From DASUAO01 sp046484625 (GTDB lineage Bacteria > Actinomycetota > Acidimicrobiia > IMCC26256 > PALSA-555), in the NCBI GenBank assembly GCA_046484625.1, contig JAWOIO010000057.1, positions 1 to 17,844 of the forward strand: 17,844 bases of DNA, read 5' to 3'. Positions 5,454 to 12,705 of this stretch are shown here, piece by piece (within the stretch, counting starts at the first letter, position 1; each line of letters begins with the position of its first letter). The notes beneath the pieces are model-generated. The model did no database searches. It was not told where the DNA came from and saw only the letters and a program-made list of their open reading frames with translations. The position numbers were made by a program, and so were the translations under genes.

Positions 5454-7466
5454 TCAGCCTCCCGCGCTGTCGCCCAGGGGCTCCTGTGTGAACGGGTCGT
5501 CGTCGGCAGCGTTGTCCGGGCCGCGTGTGCCGGGCATGATCTCGAATGTCGGTGCGAAGTGCACCAGCATCTCGGCCAGGTTCAGCAACACGCCCAGGTC
5601 GCCGTCGACCTGGGCGGTGCCGTCAGTGAGCTGCTGCTGCAGCGGGGCCGTACCGATCATGGCCTGCTCGATGTCGGCCCGGTCGATGGTGATGGTGAGG
5701 TCGGGATCCTCGGCCAGGAAGCCCTCGAGGTTCGTGAGCGTGCCGTTGCTGAGCTCGACCACGAACCGCTCGCCATTGTCGGGGGTGACCAGGTTGATGG
5801 CGAACGATGCGTCCTGGGCCCCTTCGGGGTCGAGCCGGATGCCCAGGAGGTCAAGGAACTGCCCTGTGCTCACGGACCGGATGATGTCGGGGCCGGTGCT
5901 CTTCGGGAAGCTGGCGTCTGGCATGCCCGAGCGCAGCTCCAGGGCGGCGGCCAGGAAGCTGTTGCGCACGCTGGGGCTCTCCCGCTGGTAGCCGATCTGC
6001 TCGAAGGCATCAGCCAGCAGGTTCCGGGCCTCGGCATTGCCGGGCTCCGCATACACGAGCTTGTTCAGGATCTCGACCGAGTGAAGGTAACGTCCCTCGC
6101 CGATGAGCTCGCGGCCCCGGGCGAGGATCGGCTCGGCGCCGCCCATCATCTCGACGTACAGCGGTGCCGAGTCGCTCGGTGACAGCGGCATCAGCGTTGC
6201 GGGGTTGCCGTCCCAGTAGCCGAGCCAGCGGTTGATCACGGCTCGGGCGTTGTGTTCGACCGAGCCGTGATAGCTGCGGGCGGCCCACTGCTGCTGCAGG
6301 CTCGGGGGTGGCTGATAGCGGTTGTGGATCTCGTTGATGGTGACGCCCTGGTTCGCCAGGTGCAGCACCGCGTTGTTGAGGTGGGCGTAGGCGTCGCGCT
6401 GGGTGCGCATCACCTCCTGGATCCGCTCGTTGCCCCATCGCGGCCACGAGTGCGAGGCGAACATCACCTCGGCTTCCTGGCCGAAGAGGTACAGCGCTTT
6501 GTTGATCTGGCGGGACCACTCGAGGGCGTCGCGCACAAGCGCGCCGCGCAACGTGTAGATGTTGTGGACCGTGGCCACGATGTTCTCGGCCGCCCAAAAC
6601 GCCTTCCAGTCGGGGAAGTACGTGTTCATCTCGGCGGGCGCCTCGGTTCCGGGAGTGTTCTGGAACACCATGCGGACACCGTCGACGGTCAACTCCTCGA
6701 TGTCATCAGCGATGTGCACCGTCGGGGCGATCAGTCCCGGCGTCCCGTTCGCCACCGCCTTGCCGATCGCCTGGTCGACGTGGCCGAACGGGCTGTGGTC
6801 GAGGAGGGTCCCGTACTGGTACACCATGCGACGGTTCATGGCGTTGCCGGCGTAGACGTTCTCGGCCACGGCGTGCTCGAGGAATCCGATGGGGGCGATC
6901 ACCTGGACGGCGCCAGCGGCCACATCGGCTTCGTCGATCACGCCCCGCACGCCACCCCAGTGGTCAGCATGCGAGTGCGAGTAGACGACGGCCACCACCG
7001 GCCGCTCCCCGAGGTGCTCGGTGACCAGGGCCAGGGCAGCAGCGGCCGTCTCGGTCATCGTCAACGGGTCGAAGACGATCCAGCCGGTGTCGCCCTTGAC
7101 GAAGGTGATGTTGGCGAGGTCGAAGCCCCGCACCTGGTAGATGCGGTCGGCGAGCACCTCGTACAGCCCGTACTCCATGTTGAGGACGGCCTGGCGCTGC
7201 AACGAAGGGTGAACGCTCTCGAAGGTCTGGCCGTCGAGCAGAAAGTCGTAGCTTCCGATGTCCCACACGACCTTGCCATCGTCGGCCACGATCCGGCGCT
7301 CGCTCGGCGCCGCGACGAGACCCCGCCTCGCCTCATCAAAGTCGCGTTCGTCCTCGAACGGCAGCGCGGCGAGTGCAGCCCCGTGAGCCGCCGCCGTGTG
7401 TTGCGACGGCAGCTGACCCAGCGGGTGGAAGTGTGGGTGGTCCGGCATGGGGGGCATGCTACTCAT
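5454..7466 (-). CDS. Alkyl sulfatase, MBL fold (SdsA1/YjcS/BDS1 family)
   Basis: This 670-residue enzyme should hydrolyse alkyl sulfates such as dodecyl sulfate to alcohol and sulfate. Its metallo-beta-lactamase motif is His164-Ser-His166-Ala-Asp168-His169. Further metal ligands are visible as Glu275 (TEAPAEMN), Glu294 (WAAENI) and His339 (ASHSWPRWG). Their spacing matches the ligands known in Pseudomonas SdsA1. A helical dimerisation domain follows, with an SCP2-like C-terminal domain (about 540-660) that in the family binds the alkyl chain. All three parts look intact. I see no signal peptide, so unlike SdsA1 it may be cytoplasmic. The reading frame stays open to 7679, but that extension crosses the tRNA-like repeat; I start at ATG 7466, behind GGAACGCCGCC. 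It lies alone between the IS remnant and the third R2 copy. Confidence 0.92.
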   Translation of the reverse strand: MSSMPPMPDHPHFHPLGQLPSQHTAAAHGAALAALPFEDERDFDEARRGLVAAPSERRIVADDGKVVWDIGSYDFLLDGQTFESVHPSLQRQAVLNMEYGLYEVLADRIYQVRGFDLANITFVKGDTGWIVFDPLTMTETAAAALALVTEHLGERPVVAVVYSHSHADHWGGVRGVIDEADVAAGAVQVIAPIGFLEHAVAENVYAGNAMNRRMVYQYGTLLDHSPFGHVDQAIGKAVANGTPGLIAPTVHIADDIEELTVDGVRMVFQNTPGTEAPAEMNTYFPDWKAFWAAENIVATVHNIYTLRGALVRDALEWSRQINKALYLFGQEAEVMFASHSWPRWGNERIQEVMRTQRDAYAHLNNAVLHLANQGVTINEIHNRYQPPPSLQQQWAARSYHGSVEHNARAVINRWLGYWDGNPATLMPLSPSDSAPLYVEMMGGAEPILARGRELIGEGRYLHSVEILNKLVYAEPGNAEARNLLADAFEQIGYQRESPSVRNSFLAAALELRSGMPDASFPKSTGPDIIRSVSTGQFLDLLGIRLDPEGAQDASFAINLVTPDNGERFVVELSNGTLTNLEGFLAEDPDLTITIDRADIEQAMIGTAPLQQQLTDGTAQVDGDLGVLLNLAEMLVHFAPTFEIMPGTRGPDNAADDDPFTQEPLGDSAGG

Positions 7467-7609
7467 GGCGGCGTTCCGGACAGATCGTGGGCTTCGCTCA
7501 TTCCCCGCAGGAGCGGTGCCATATCGTAGTGACCCCCGTTCTGGTTGTCGGTCAGGCTGCACGATCGTCTGGGGTGAGGGCCTCGGCGCGAGTCGCGGCC
7601 GGGGTCCCG

Positions 7610-7676
7610 TCACCTGCGCATGGTTCTCGATGCGCTTACAAGGTGGAGGTCGGGGGATCGAGGCCCTCAGCGCCCA
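7610..7676 (+). repeat. R2c: tRNA-Val 3'-half junction repeat (att-like), copy 3
   Basis: The loop is CTTACAA (7635-7641, anticodon TAC), followed by 3' stem GGTGG, AGGTC, T-stem GGGGG/CCCTC around a decayed loop ATCGAGG (7657-7663), acceptor AGCGCCC and A7676. The hairpin GCGCA (7616-7620)/TGCGC (7631-7635) again has a 10-base loop. The outer stem is TCACC (7610-7614) against GGTGG (7642-7646). Compared with R2a and R2b, the central T-A pair has become A-T, so both sides changed and pairing was kept. No R1 copy precedes it. Confidence 0.75.
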
Positions 7677-7869
7677 CAACCGTTGATGTCAAGGAATCGC
7701 GGGCCCCAAGACTGCGAGTGCATGTCCGCACAGCGCTCGAAGACCCGAGACCACCTCGCGAGCAGACATGTCTCGTTGCTGACCACGATCTCGGGCAGGA
7801 ACCTACGGACGTCATGGCCACCGACCCGCTGCGTCTCGTCTCCGACCCGAAGATCTGGGGCAATCGCAG

Positions 7870-7947
7870 TCAGCTGGCCTTGAGGTGTTCCCGGAGTGCT
7901 TCCCGGATCACTTCCGAGACGGGGACGCCCCGCGCGACCTGCTGGAC
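7870..7947 (-). pseudogene. C-terminal remnant of a ribbon-helix-helix antitoxin
   Basis: In one minus-strand frame the last 25 codons before a TGA (7870-7872) read VQQVARGVPVSEVIREALRE and then HLKAS. This is the typical second half of VapB/CopG-like ribbon-helix-helix antitoxins (a Gly-Val-x-x-Ser-Glu-Val-Ile-Arg-Glu-Ala helix pair). The N-terminal strand that contacts DNA is not visible upstream; the sequence there belongs to the permease gene on the other strand. Downstream, an open frame continues to the R2c repeat, but I do not recognise a toxin in it. It is probably a fragment left when the permease segment was joined here. The rest of 7677-7955 shows no supported gene. Confidence 0.5.
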
Positions 7948-7955
7948 TGGTCCCC

Positions 7956-9551
7956 GTGCCCGACAACCCGGTCCGCCTGCGTCGCGCACTCGGGCTCGGG
8001 CAGCTCACCGCGAGCGGCATCGGGATCATCATCGGCGCCGGGATCTATGTCTTGCTCGGCGCGGCGACCGACGTCGCAGGCACGGGCGTGTGGCTCGGGT
8101 TCGTCGTGGCGGGCGCCCTCAGTGCGCTGACCGCGCTCAGCTACGCGGAGCTGGCGGCGATGTACCCGACCGCGGGAGCCGAGTACGAGTACACGCGACG
8201 CGTGGCGGCACCGTCGGTGGCGTTCCTCGTCGGCTGGGTGATGATCGCAGGCCTCGTCGTGGCGGCTGCCGCGGTCGCGCTCGGCTTCGCGACCTACTTC
8301 CGGTTCTTCGTGGACGTCCCGGTCCGCGTCGCCGCGATCGGGCTCCTCTTGGGGGTCGCCCTCGTCGCACTGCGCGGGATCCAGCGCTCCGCGACCATCA
8401 CGGTCGTCCTCAGCCTCGTCCAGGTCGGCGGGCTGGTCGCGGTCATCGCCATCGGGGTACCCCACCTGGGCGACCACAGCCTCGTGGACGGCGTCACGCT
8501 CGGAGGGGTCGTGAGCGGCGCGGCGCTCGTCTTCTTCGCGTTCATCGGGTTCGACGAGGTCATCACGCTCGCCGAGGAGACGGAGGCACCCACGCGCACC
8601 GTCCCGCGGGCGCTGCTCCTGGCGCTCGGCATCTCTACGCTCCTCTACGTCGGGGTCGCGATCGCGGGGCTCAGCGTCCTCGGGCCGGAGGTGCTCGCTG
8701 CGTCGGACCAGCCGCTCGCCGACGTCGTGCGGACGGCGATCGGCTCGACGAGCGCGGATGTGGTCGCCGTCGTGGCCCTCGTGGCCACGACGAACACCAC
8801 GTTGCTGTGCCTGACAGCCGCGTCGCGGCTCCAGTACGGGATGGCGGACACGGCCGCGCTCCCCAGGTGGTTCGGGGCCTTGAACCGGCATCGAGCGCCG
8901 TGGCGGGCGATCACCATCGCGGCTCTGCTCGCAGCCTCGTTCGTGCTGATCGGCGACATCGCGCTCGTCGCGAGCGTGACCGACGTCGCCGTCTACCTCG
9001 TGTTCATCGCGGTCAACGCGACGGTCATCGCGCTGCGGGTGCGGCAACCGAACCGGCGACGCCCGTTCCGGGTGCCGTGGAGCATCGGCCCGGTTCCGCT
9101 GCCTGCGCTCGCCGGCATCGTCACAGTGGTCGTGCTGATCCCGTCGCTCGATGTGGCGGCGATCGCGACCGGCGCGGGCCTCTGCGTGCTCGGGTTCGGC
9201 GCGTACGCTCTCATCCGGCGCCTCGCATCCGGGGCCGCAGTGACCCTCGAGGGCCCGGAGGGCGGCATGCGACGGACGAAGGTCACGATCGAGGACGCCC
9301 GCCGCGTCGCGGCCCAGCTGCGCATCGACTTCGCCGCGGTCGAGTTCGATGTCGAGGAGCTGCGCCACGGGATGCAGATGGAGCTCCAGCACGGGCGGGC
9401 CGATCCCGACACGAACGTGACGGACGACGACCTGGTCGCGACCGCGAAGATCGCCCTCGCGCACCTCCACGAGATCCCCGACTACTACGAGCGCCTCGCC
9501 GCGATGGAAAACGAGGCGCGAGCGGAGTGGAGCCGCCGGCGCGCGCAGTAG
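7956..9551 (+). CDS. APC-family amino-acid permease fused to DUF5661
   Basis: This protein of about 531 residues has two parts. Residues 1 to about 425 form an amino-acid/polyamine permease with roughly 12 membrane helices, opening with the typical TM1 signature GIGIIIGAGIYVLLG and containing the conserved SYAELAAMYPTAGAEYEY region and FFAFIGFDEV. The last 94 residues (from Met438) are a clear DUF5661 domain: ELQHGRADPDTNVTDDD, then KIALAHLHEIPDYYERL. DUF5661 is usually a small stand-alone protein of unknown function, so the fusion is unusual. GGAGGG (9257-9262) sits four bases before the ATG of Met438, so a separate DUF5661 protein could also be made. The start is GTG 7956 (VPDNPVRL); the frame is open from 7896. 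The substrate is unknown. The gene lies alone between R2c and R2d. Confidence 0.88.
   Translation: MPDNPVRLRRALGLGQLTASGIGIIIGAGIYVLLGAATDVAGTGVWLGFVVAGALSALTALSYAELAAMYPTAGAEYEYTRRVAAPSVAFLVGWVMIAGLVVAAAAVALGFATYFRFFVDVPVRVAAIGLLLGVALVALRGIQRSATITVVLSLVQVGGLVAVIAIGVPHLGDHSLVDGVTLGGVVSGAALVFFAFIGFDEVITLAEETEAPTRTVPRALLLALGISTLLYVGVAIAGLSVLGPEVLAASDQPLADVVRTAIGSTSADVVAVVALVATTNTTLLCLTAASRLQYGMADTAALPRWFGALNRHRAPWRAITIAALLAASFVLIGDIALVASVTDVAVYLVFIAVNATVIALRVRQPNRRRPFRVPWSIGPVPLPALAGIVTVVVLIPSLDVAAIATGAGLCVLGFGAYALIRRLASGAAVTLEGPEGGMRRTKVTIEDARRVAAQLRIDFAAVEFDVEELRHGMQMELQHGRADPDTNVTDDDLVATAKIALAHLHEIPDYYERLAAMENEARAEWSRRRAQ
9257..9269 (+). promoter_or_regulatory. Internal ribosome binding site and ATG before the DUF5661 domain
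   Basis: GGAGGG (9257-9262) lies four bases before the in-frame ATG at 9267. Initiation here would give a 94-residue protein consisting only of DUF5661, its usual stand-alone size. In a GC-rich glycine-coding stretch the motif could be chance. Confidence 0.4.
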
Positions 9552-9554
9552 CCG

Positions 9555-9583
9555 GCGGGCAGCGGCCGCCCGTACGGGCATCG
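9555..9583 (+). terminator. Weak GC-rich stem-loop after the permease gene
   Basis: CGGGC and GCCCG arms with a short loop lie a few bases after the permease stop, but no T-run follows. It may help to end the permease transcript or may simply reflect local GC richness. The remainder of 9552-9682 shows nothing else I can support. Confidence 0.25.
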
Positions 9584-9682
9584 GGCCGGGGTGGAGGACG
9601 TCCGAGGCTCGCGCCCGCGCAAACGGTTCCCCTGACAAGCGGCCCGAATCCGAGTGCTCGCTCCGATCGGGATCGCGGCACC

Positions 9683-9743
9683 CGTCCTGCGCAAGCTCCC
9701 GAATGCGCTGACAAGGAGAAGTCGAGACTCCCCTCGGCGCCCA
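9683..9743 (+). repeat. R2d: degenerate tRNA-Val 3'-half junction repeat (att-like), copy 4
   Basis: The core is well kept: TCC, T, hairpin GCGCA (9689-9693)/TGCGC (9704-9708) with a 10-base loop, then TGACAAGGAG with Val anticodon GAC, ending in GGCGCCCA (A9743). The outer stem keeps only three pairs (TCC with GGA), and the T-arm has lost about seven bases, so it is the most decayed copy. It lies 15 bases beyond the 3' end of the P-type ATPase gene and marks the right edge of the repeat-bearing region. Confidence 0.65.
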
Positions 9744-9758
9744 CCCGAGACCGCGAGC

Positions 9759-12488
9759 TCAGTGTGCGACCTGGTGGTCGTCGACGGTTGCTCCGACTCC
9801 GCTTCGAGGACGCCGGACCCGCTTGTGGAGCTCGATGGCGGCGACGATGGTCAGCGCGACGAGTGTCATCCGGAGCCACGCGCCCGGACCGACTGGTTCG
9901 ACCCGCAGCACGTACTGCGTCGGACCCGCGTAGAGGGCTCCGGCATGGAGCGCGAGCGCGAGCAGTTGCGCGCCGAGCAAGAACCGGTTCGAGAACGGGT
10001 TGACTCGGAAGGCCGATCGCCACTCCGAACGGCAGTTCCCGACGTGGAAGGCCATGAACAGCACCAGCGTGGTGAGCGCGACCGTGCGCGCCTGACGGAG
10101 ATCACCGGTGGCGTCGAGCTCCCAGCGATACAACGCGAGACAACCGGCTCCCATGATCAGGCCGGTGATCGCGGTGCGCTCCCAGAGGAGACGGGAGATG
10201 ACGCCCTCGGTCGAGGGACGTGGGGGCCGTCGCAACGTGTCGCGCTCACCCGGCTCGAACGCCAGGGCCACGTCCTGGAGCCCGTTCGTGACGAGGTTCA
10301 ACCACAGGAGCTGGGCCGGAAGCAGTGGGAGCGGCCACTGCGCGAACGTGGCCGTCAGGATCACCAAGATCGATGCGGCGCACATCGACAGGAGGAAGAA
10401 GGTGACCTTGCGCACGTTGTCGAACGTGACGCGTCCCTCCTCGACTGCCGCGGAGATGCTCACGAAGTTGTCGTCCGCGAGCACCATGTCGGCCGCTTCA
10501 CGCGCCACGTCGGTACCGCCACGTCCCATCGCGATGCCGATGTCCGCGGCCTTGAGGGCGGGCGCGTCGTTGACCCCGTCGCCGGTCACGGCCACCACCT
10601 CGCCCTTGGAGCGAAGCGCTCGAACCACCCGCAACTTGTGGGACGGCTCCACTCGCGCGAACACCGAGACGTCCGAGATCTGACGCTCGAGCTCGGCGTC
10701 GTCGAGGCGGTCGACGTCGACGCCGGTCAGGACCGCCGCAGCGTCGCCGGTGACGATGCCGAGCTGCTGCGCGATCGTTCGTGCCGTCACGGCGTGATCG
10801 CCGGTGATCATGATGACCCGCAGTCCGGCCGCCTGCACATTCGCGATCGCGTCCGCGACACCGGGTCGGGGTGGGTCGAACATCCCCTGGAGTCCCACGA
10901 GAACGAGCCCCTGGGGCTCCGTCAGATCGATGGCGCCGTCGTCGTGAGCGAACGCCATCGCGAGCACCCGGAGTCCTTCGCGCGCCATCGAGCGGGCGGC
11001 CTCGTGGGTCGCGTCGTCGTCGATGGGCCGTTCACCCTGGTCGGTGAGGACACGGTCGCACATCGCCAGGACGCGCTCGGGCGCACCCTTGACACAGACG
11101 AGGCGCTCGGGGCCGCGACCGCGCATCGTCGCCGCAAAGCGCCGTTCCGACTCGAACGGCACCTCGCTGACGACGGGATGCTCGTCACGCGCCGCCTCGG
11201 GCTCGATGCCTGCGGTGGCAGCTGCGACGAGGAGCGCGGCTTCCGTCGGGTCACCCTGGACCACGAGCCCGTCAGCCCCGGCGTAGGCCTCGGCTTCGCT
11301 GGCCAGCACGCCGACGAGGAGCGTCATGTGCAGCGCGGATCCATCCGGAGGGGGGCCGAAGCGATCGTCGACCGAGTGGACCCGCCCACCGGTCCAGATC
11401 TTGCGCACCGTCATCCGGTTCTCCGTGAGCGTTCCCGTCTTGTCGGAACCGATCGTCGTCGTGCTGCCGAGGGTCTCCACCGCCGGGAGTCGACGGACGA
11501 TCGCGTTGCGTCGGGCCATACGACGTACGCCCAGCGCCAACGCAACCGTGAAGGCGACCGGCAGTCCCTCGGGGATGGCTGCGACCGCCAGGGCGACCGC
11601 CGCGAGGAACATGTCCGAAGCGGGTTCACCCAGGCCGACTCCGACCGCGAACAACACCGCGCACGCGATTCCGATGATGATCGCGATGACCCGCGCGAAC
11701 TGCGTCATGCGGCGCTGGAGCGGGGTCTCGACCGTCTCCTGTGTGCGTACCTGCTGGGCGACGGCACCGAGTGCAGTCTCGAGGCCAGTGGCCACGACGA
11801 ATCCCCGACCCCGTCCCGAGGTCACCGTCGTGCCGGTGAACGCGAGGTTCGTGCGGTCGGCAAGGGGGATCTCCGGGTCGAGCCGACGGACGTCCTTGGA
11901 CACCGGATACGACTCGCCGGTGAGCAGCGACTCGTCGATCTCCAGCGCCGTCGTGCTCGTGAGCCGGAGATCGGCCGGGACCCGCAACCCCGACTCGAGG
12001 AGCACGACGTCGCCGGGCACGAGCTCCCGACTCTCGACGTCGAGATCACGGCCGCCACGGACGACCCGGGCATGAGGTGCGAGCAGCCGCATCAGCGCGT
12101 GCACCGACCGCTCGGCCCCCTGTTCCTGCGTGAAGCCGATCACCGCGTTGAGGATCAACACCGCCGCGATCACCGACGCGTCGATGTACTCGCCGAGGAC
12201 GACGGTGACGACCGTGGCGAGGAGCAGCAGGTAGATCAGCGGGCTGGTGAACTGATGAACGAGGATCGTCAACGGGCTCGGGGGAGGGATCTCCTCCAGC
12301 TCGTTGGGACCGTGCCGGACGCGACGTTCCTCGACCTCGTCGGACGTCAGTCCTTCGTGCCGGGTCGCGAGACGTGAGGCGACATCCTCCCGGTCGAGTG
12401 CGTGCCACGGTGGAAGCACAGCGTCGGACGCGTCGTGGTGGGTCTCGAGGTTGCTCGCTGGATCTTCAGTGGCGCTGACGGTGATCAC
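9759..12488 (-). CDS. P2-type cation-transporting ATPase
   Basis: This 909-residue P-type ATPase is full length. In order: a cation-ATPase N-terminal domain, TM1-2, actuator domain with TGES (190-193), TM3-4 with PEGLP (306-310), phosphorylation motif DKTGTLT (Asp349), nucleotide-binding domain with CVKGAPERVL, hinge TGDGVNDAPALKAADIGIAMG region, and TM5-10. It should use ATP to move a cation across the membrane. Glu307 of PEGLP matches the calcium-pump site II glutamate. In TM5, however, the calcium-ligand Asn and Glu positions read Cys and Ser (LLSMCAAS), and TM6 reads NLVTNG instead of NLVTDG. A canonical two-calcium pump is therefore unlikely and the ion is undetermined. It starts at GTG 12488, 217 bases downstream of trkH on the same strand, which suggests a shared role in monovalent or divalent ion balance. 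Confidence 0.9.
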   Translation of the reverse strand: MITVSATEDPASNLETHHDASDAVLPPWHALDREDVASRLATRHEGLTSDEVEERRVRHGPNELEEIPPPSPLTILVHQFTSPLIYLLLLATVVTVVLGEYIDASVIAAVLILNAVIGFTQEQGAERSVHALMRLLAPHARVVRGGRDLDVESRELVPGDVVLLESGLRVPADLRLTSTTALEIDESLLTGESYPVSKDVRRLDPEIPLADRTNLAFTGTTVTSGRGRGFVVATGLETALGAVAQQVRTQETVETPLQRRMTQFARVIAIIIGIACAVLFAVGVGLGEPASDMFLAAVALAVAAIPEGLPVAFTVALALGVRRMARRNAIVRRLPAVETLGSTTTIGSDKTGTLTENRMTVRKIWTGGRVHSVDDRFGPPPDGSALHMTLLVGVLASEAEAYAGADGLVVQGDPTEAALLVAAATAGIEPEAARDEHPVVSEVPFESERRFAATMRGRGPERLVCVKGAPERVLAMCDRVLTDQGERPIDDDATHEAARSMAREGLRVLAMAFAHDDGAIDLTEPQGLVLVGLQGMFDPPRPGVADAIANVQAAGLRVIMITGDHAVTARTIAQQLGIVTGDAAAVLTGVDVDRLDDAELERQISDVSVFARVEPSHKLRVVRALRSKGEVVAVTGDGVNDAPALKAADIGIAMGRGGTDVAREAADMVLADDNFVSISAAVEEGRVTFDNVRKVTFFLLSMCAASILVILTATFAQWPLPLLPAQLLWLNLVTNGLQDVALAFEPGERDTLRRPPRPSTEGVISRLLWERTAITGLIMGAGCLALYRWELDATGDLRQARTVALTTLVLFMAFHVGNCRSEWRSAFRVNPFSNRFLLGAQLLALALHAGALYAGPTQYVLRVEPVGPGAWLRMTLVALTIVAAIELHKRVRRPRSGVGATVDDHQVAH

Positions 12489-12582
12489 CTCGAACGGTCG
12501 GGCGTTCCACGTCCGACGGATCGGTGCCGGATGGTAAGAGGCCGAGGCCGAGTGCCGCCACCGGTGTCGTCACGATCCCAGC

Positions 12583-12618
12583 GCCGTTGCCGTCGCCGTC
12601 GCCATCGCCATCACCGTC
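12583..12618. repeat. Hexanucleotide tandem repeat upstream of the P-type ATPase
   Basis: Six imperfect units of the form GCCGTC/GCCATC lie in the 217-base gap between trkH and the ATPase gene. On the minus strand one frame would read alternating Asp-Gly, but I find no acceptable start codon for it. It may be a slippage-prone spacer or a trace of a lost coding sequence. The rest of the gap shows no clear promoter. Confidence 0.6.
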
Positions 12619-12705
12619 TCCGGTCTCGTCGTCCGGGGCGAGGATACCGGGAGCCTCTCAGGCGAATGTCGCGCGCCCGCGGTGCGCGGGCGTTGCGCCC
12701 CGGGT

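Noticed and set aside
7467..7679. N-terminal extension of the alkyl sulfatase to 7679
   Set aside because: The extra 71 codons run through the tRNA-like repeat R2c, are low-complexity Arg/Pro-rich, and lie outside the family's normal length.
1..9750. A CRISPR array
   Set aside because: Repeats are few, long, imperfect and separated by kilobases with genes. There are no regular spacers or cas genes.
7373..10003. An 876-residue plus-strand open frame
   Set aside because: It overlaps the sulfatase start, R2c and the permease in another frame and is Arg-rich without recognisable domains.
9654..12377. A 907-residue plus-strand open frame
   Set aside because: It is antisense to the P-type ATPase, Arg/Glu/His-rich, without any domain. 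It is a GC-rich shadow frame.
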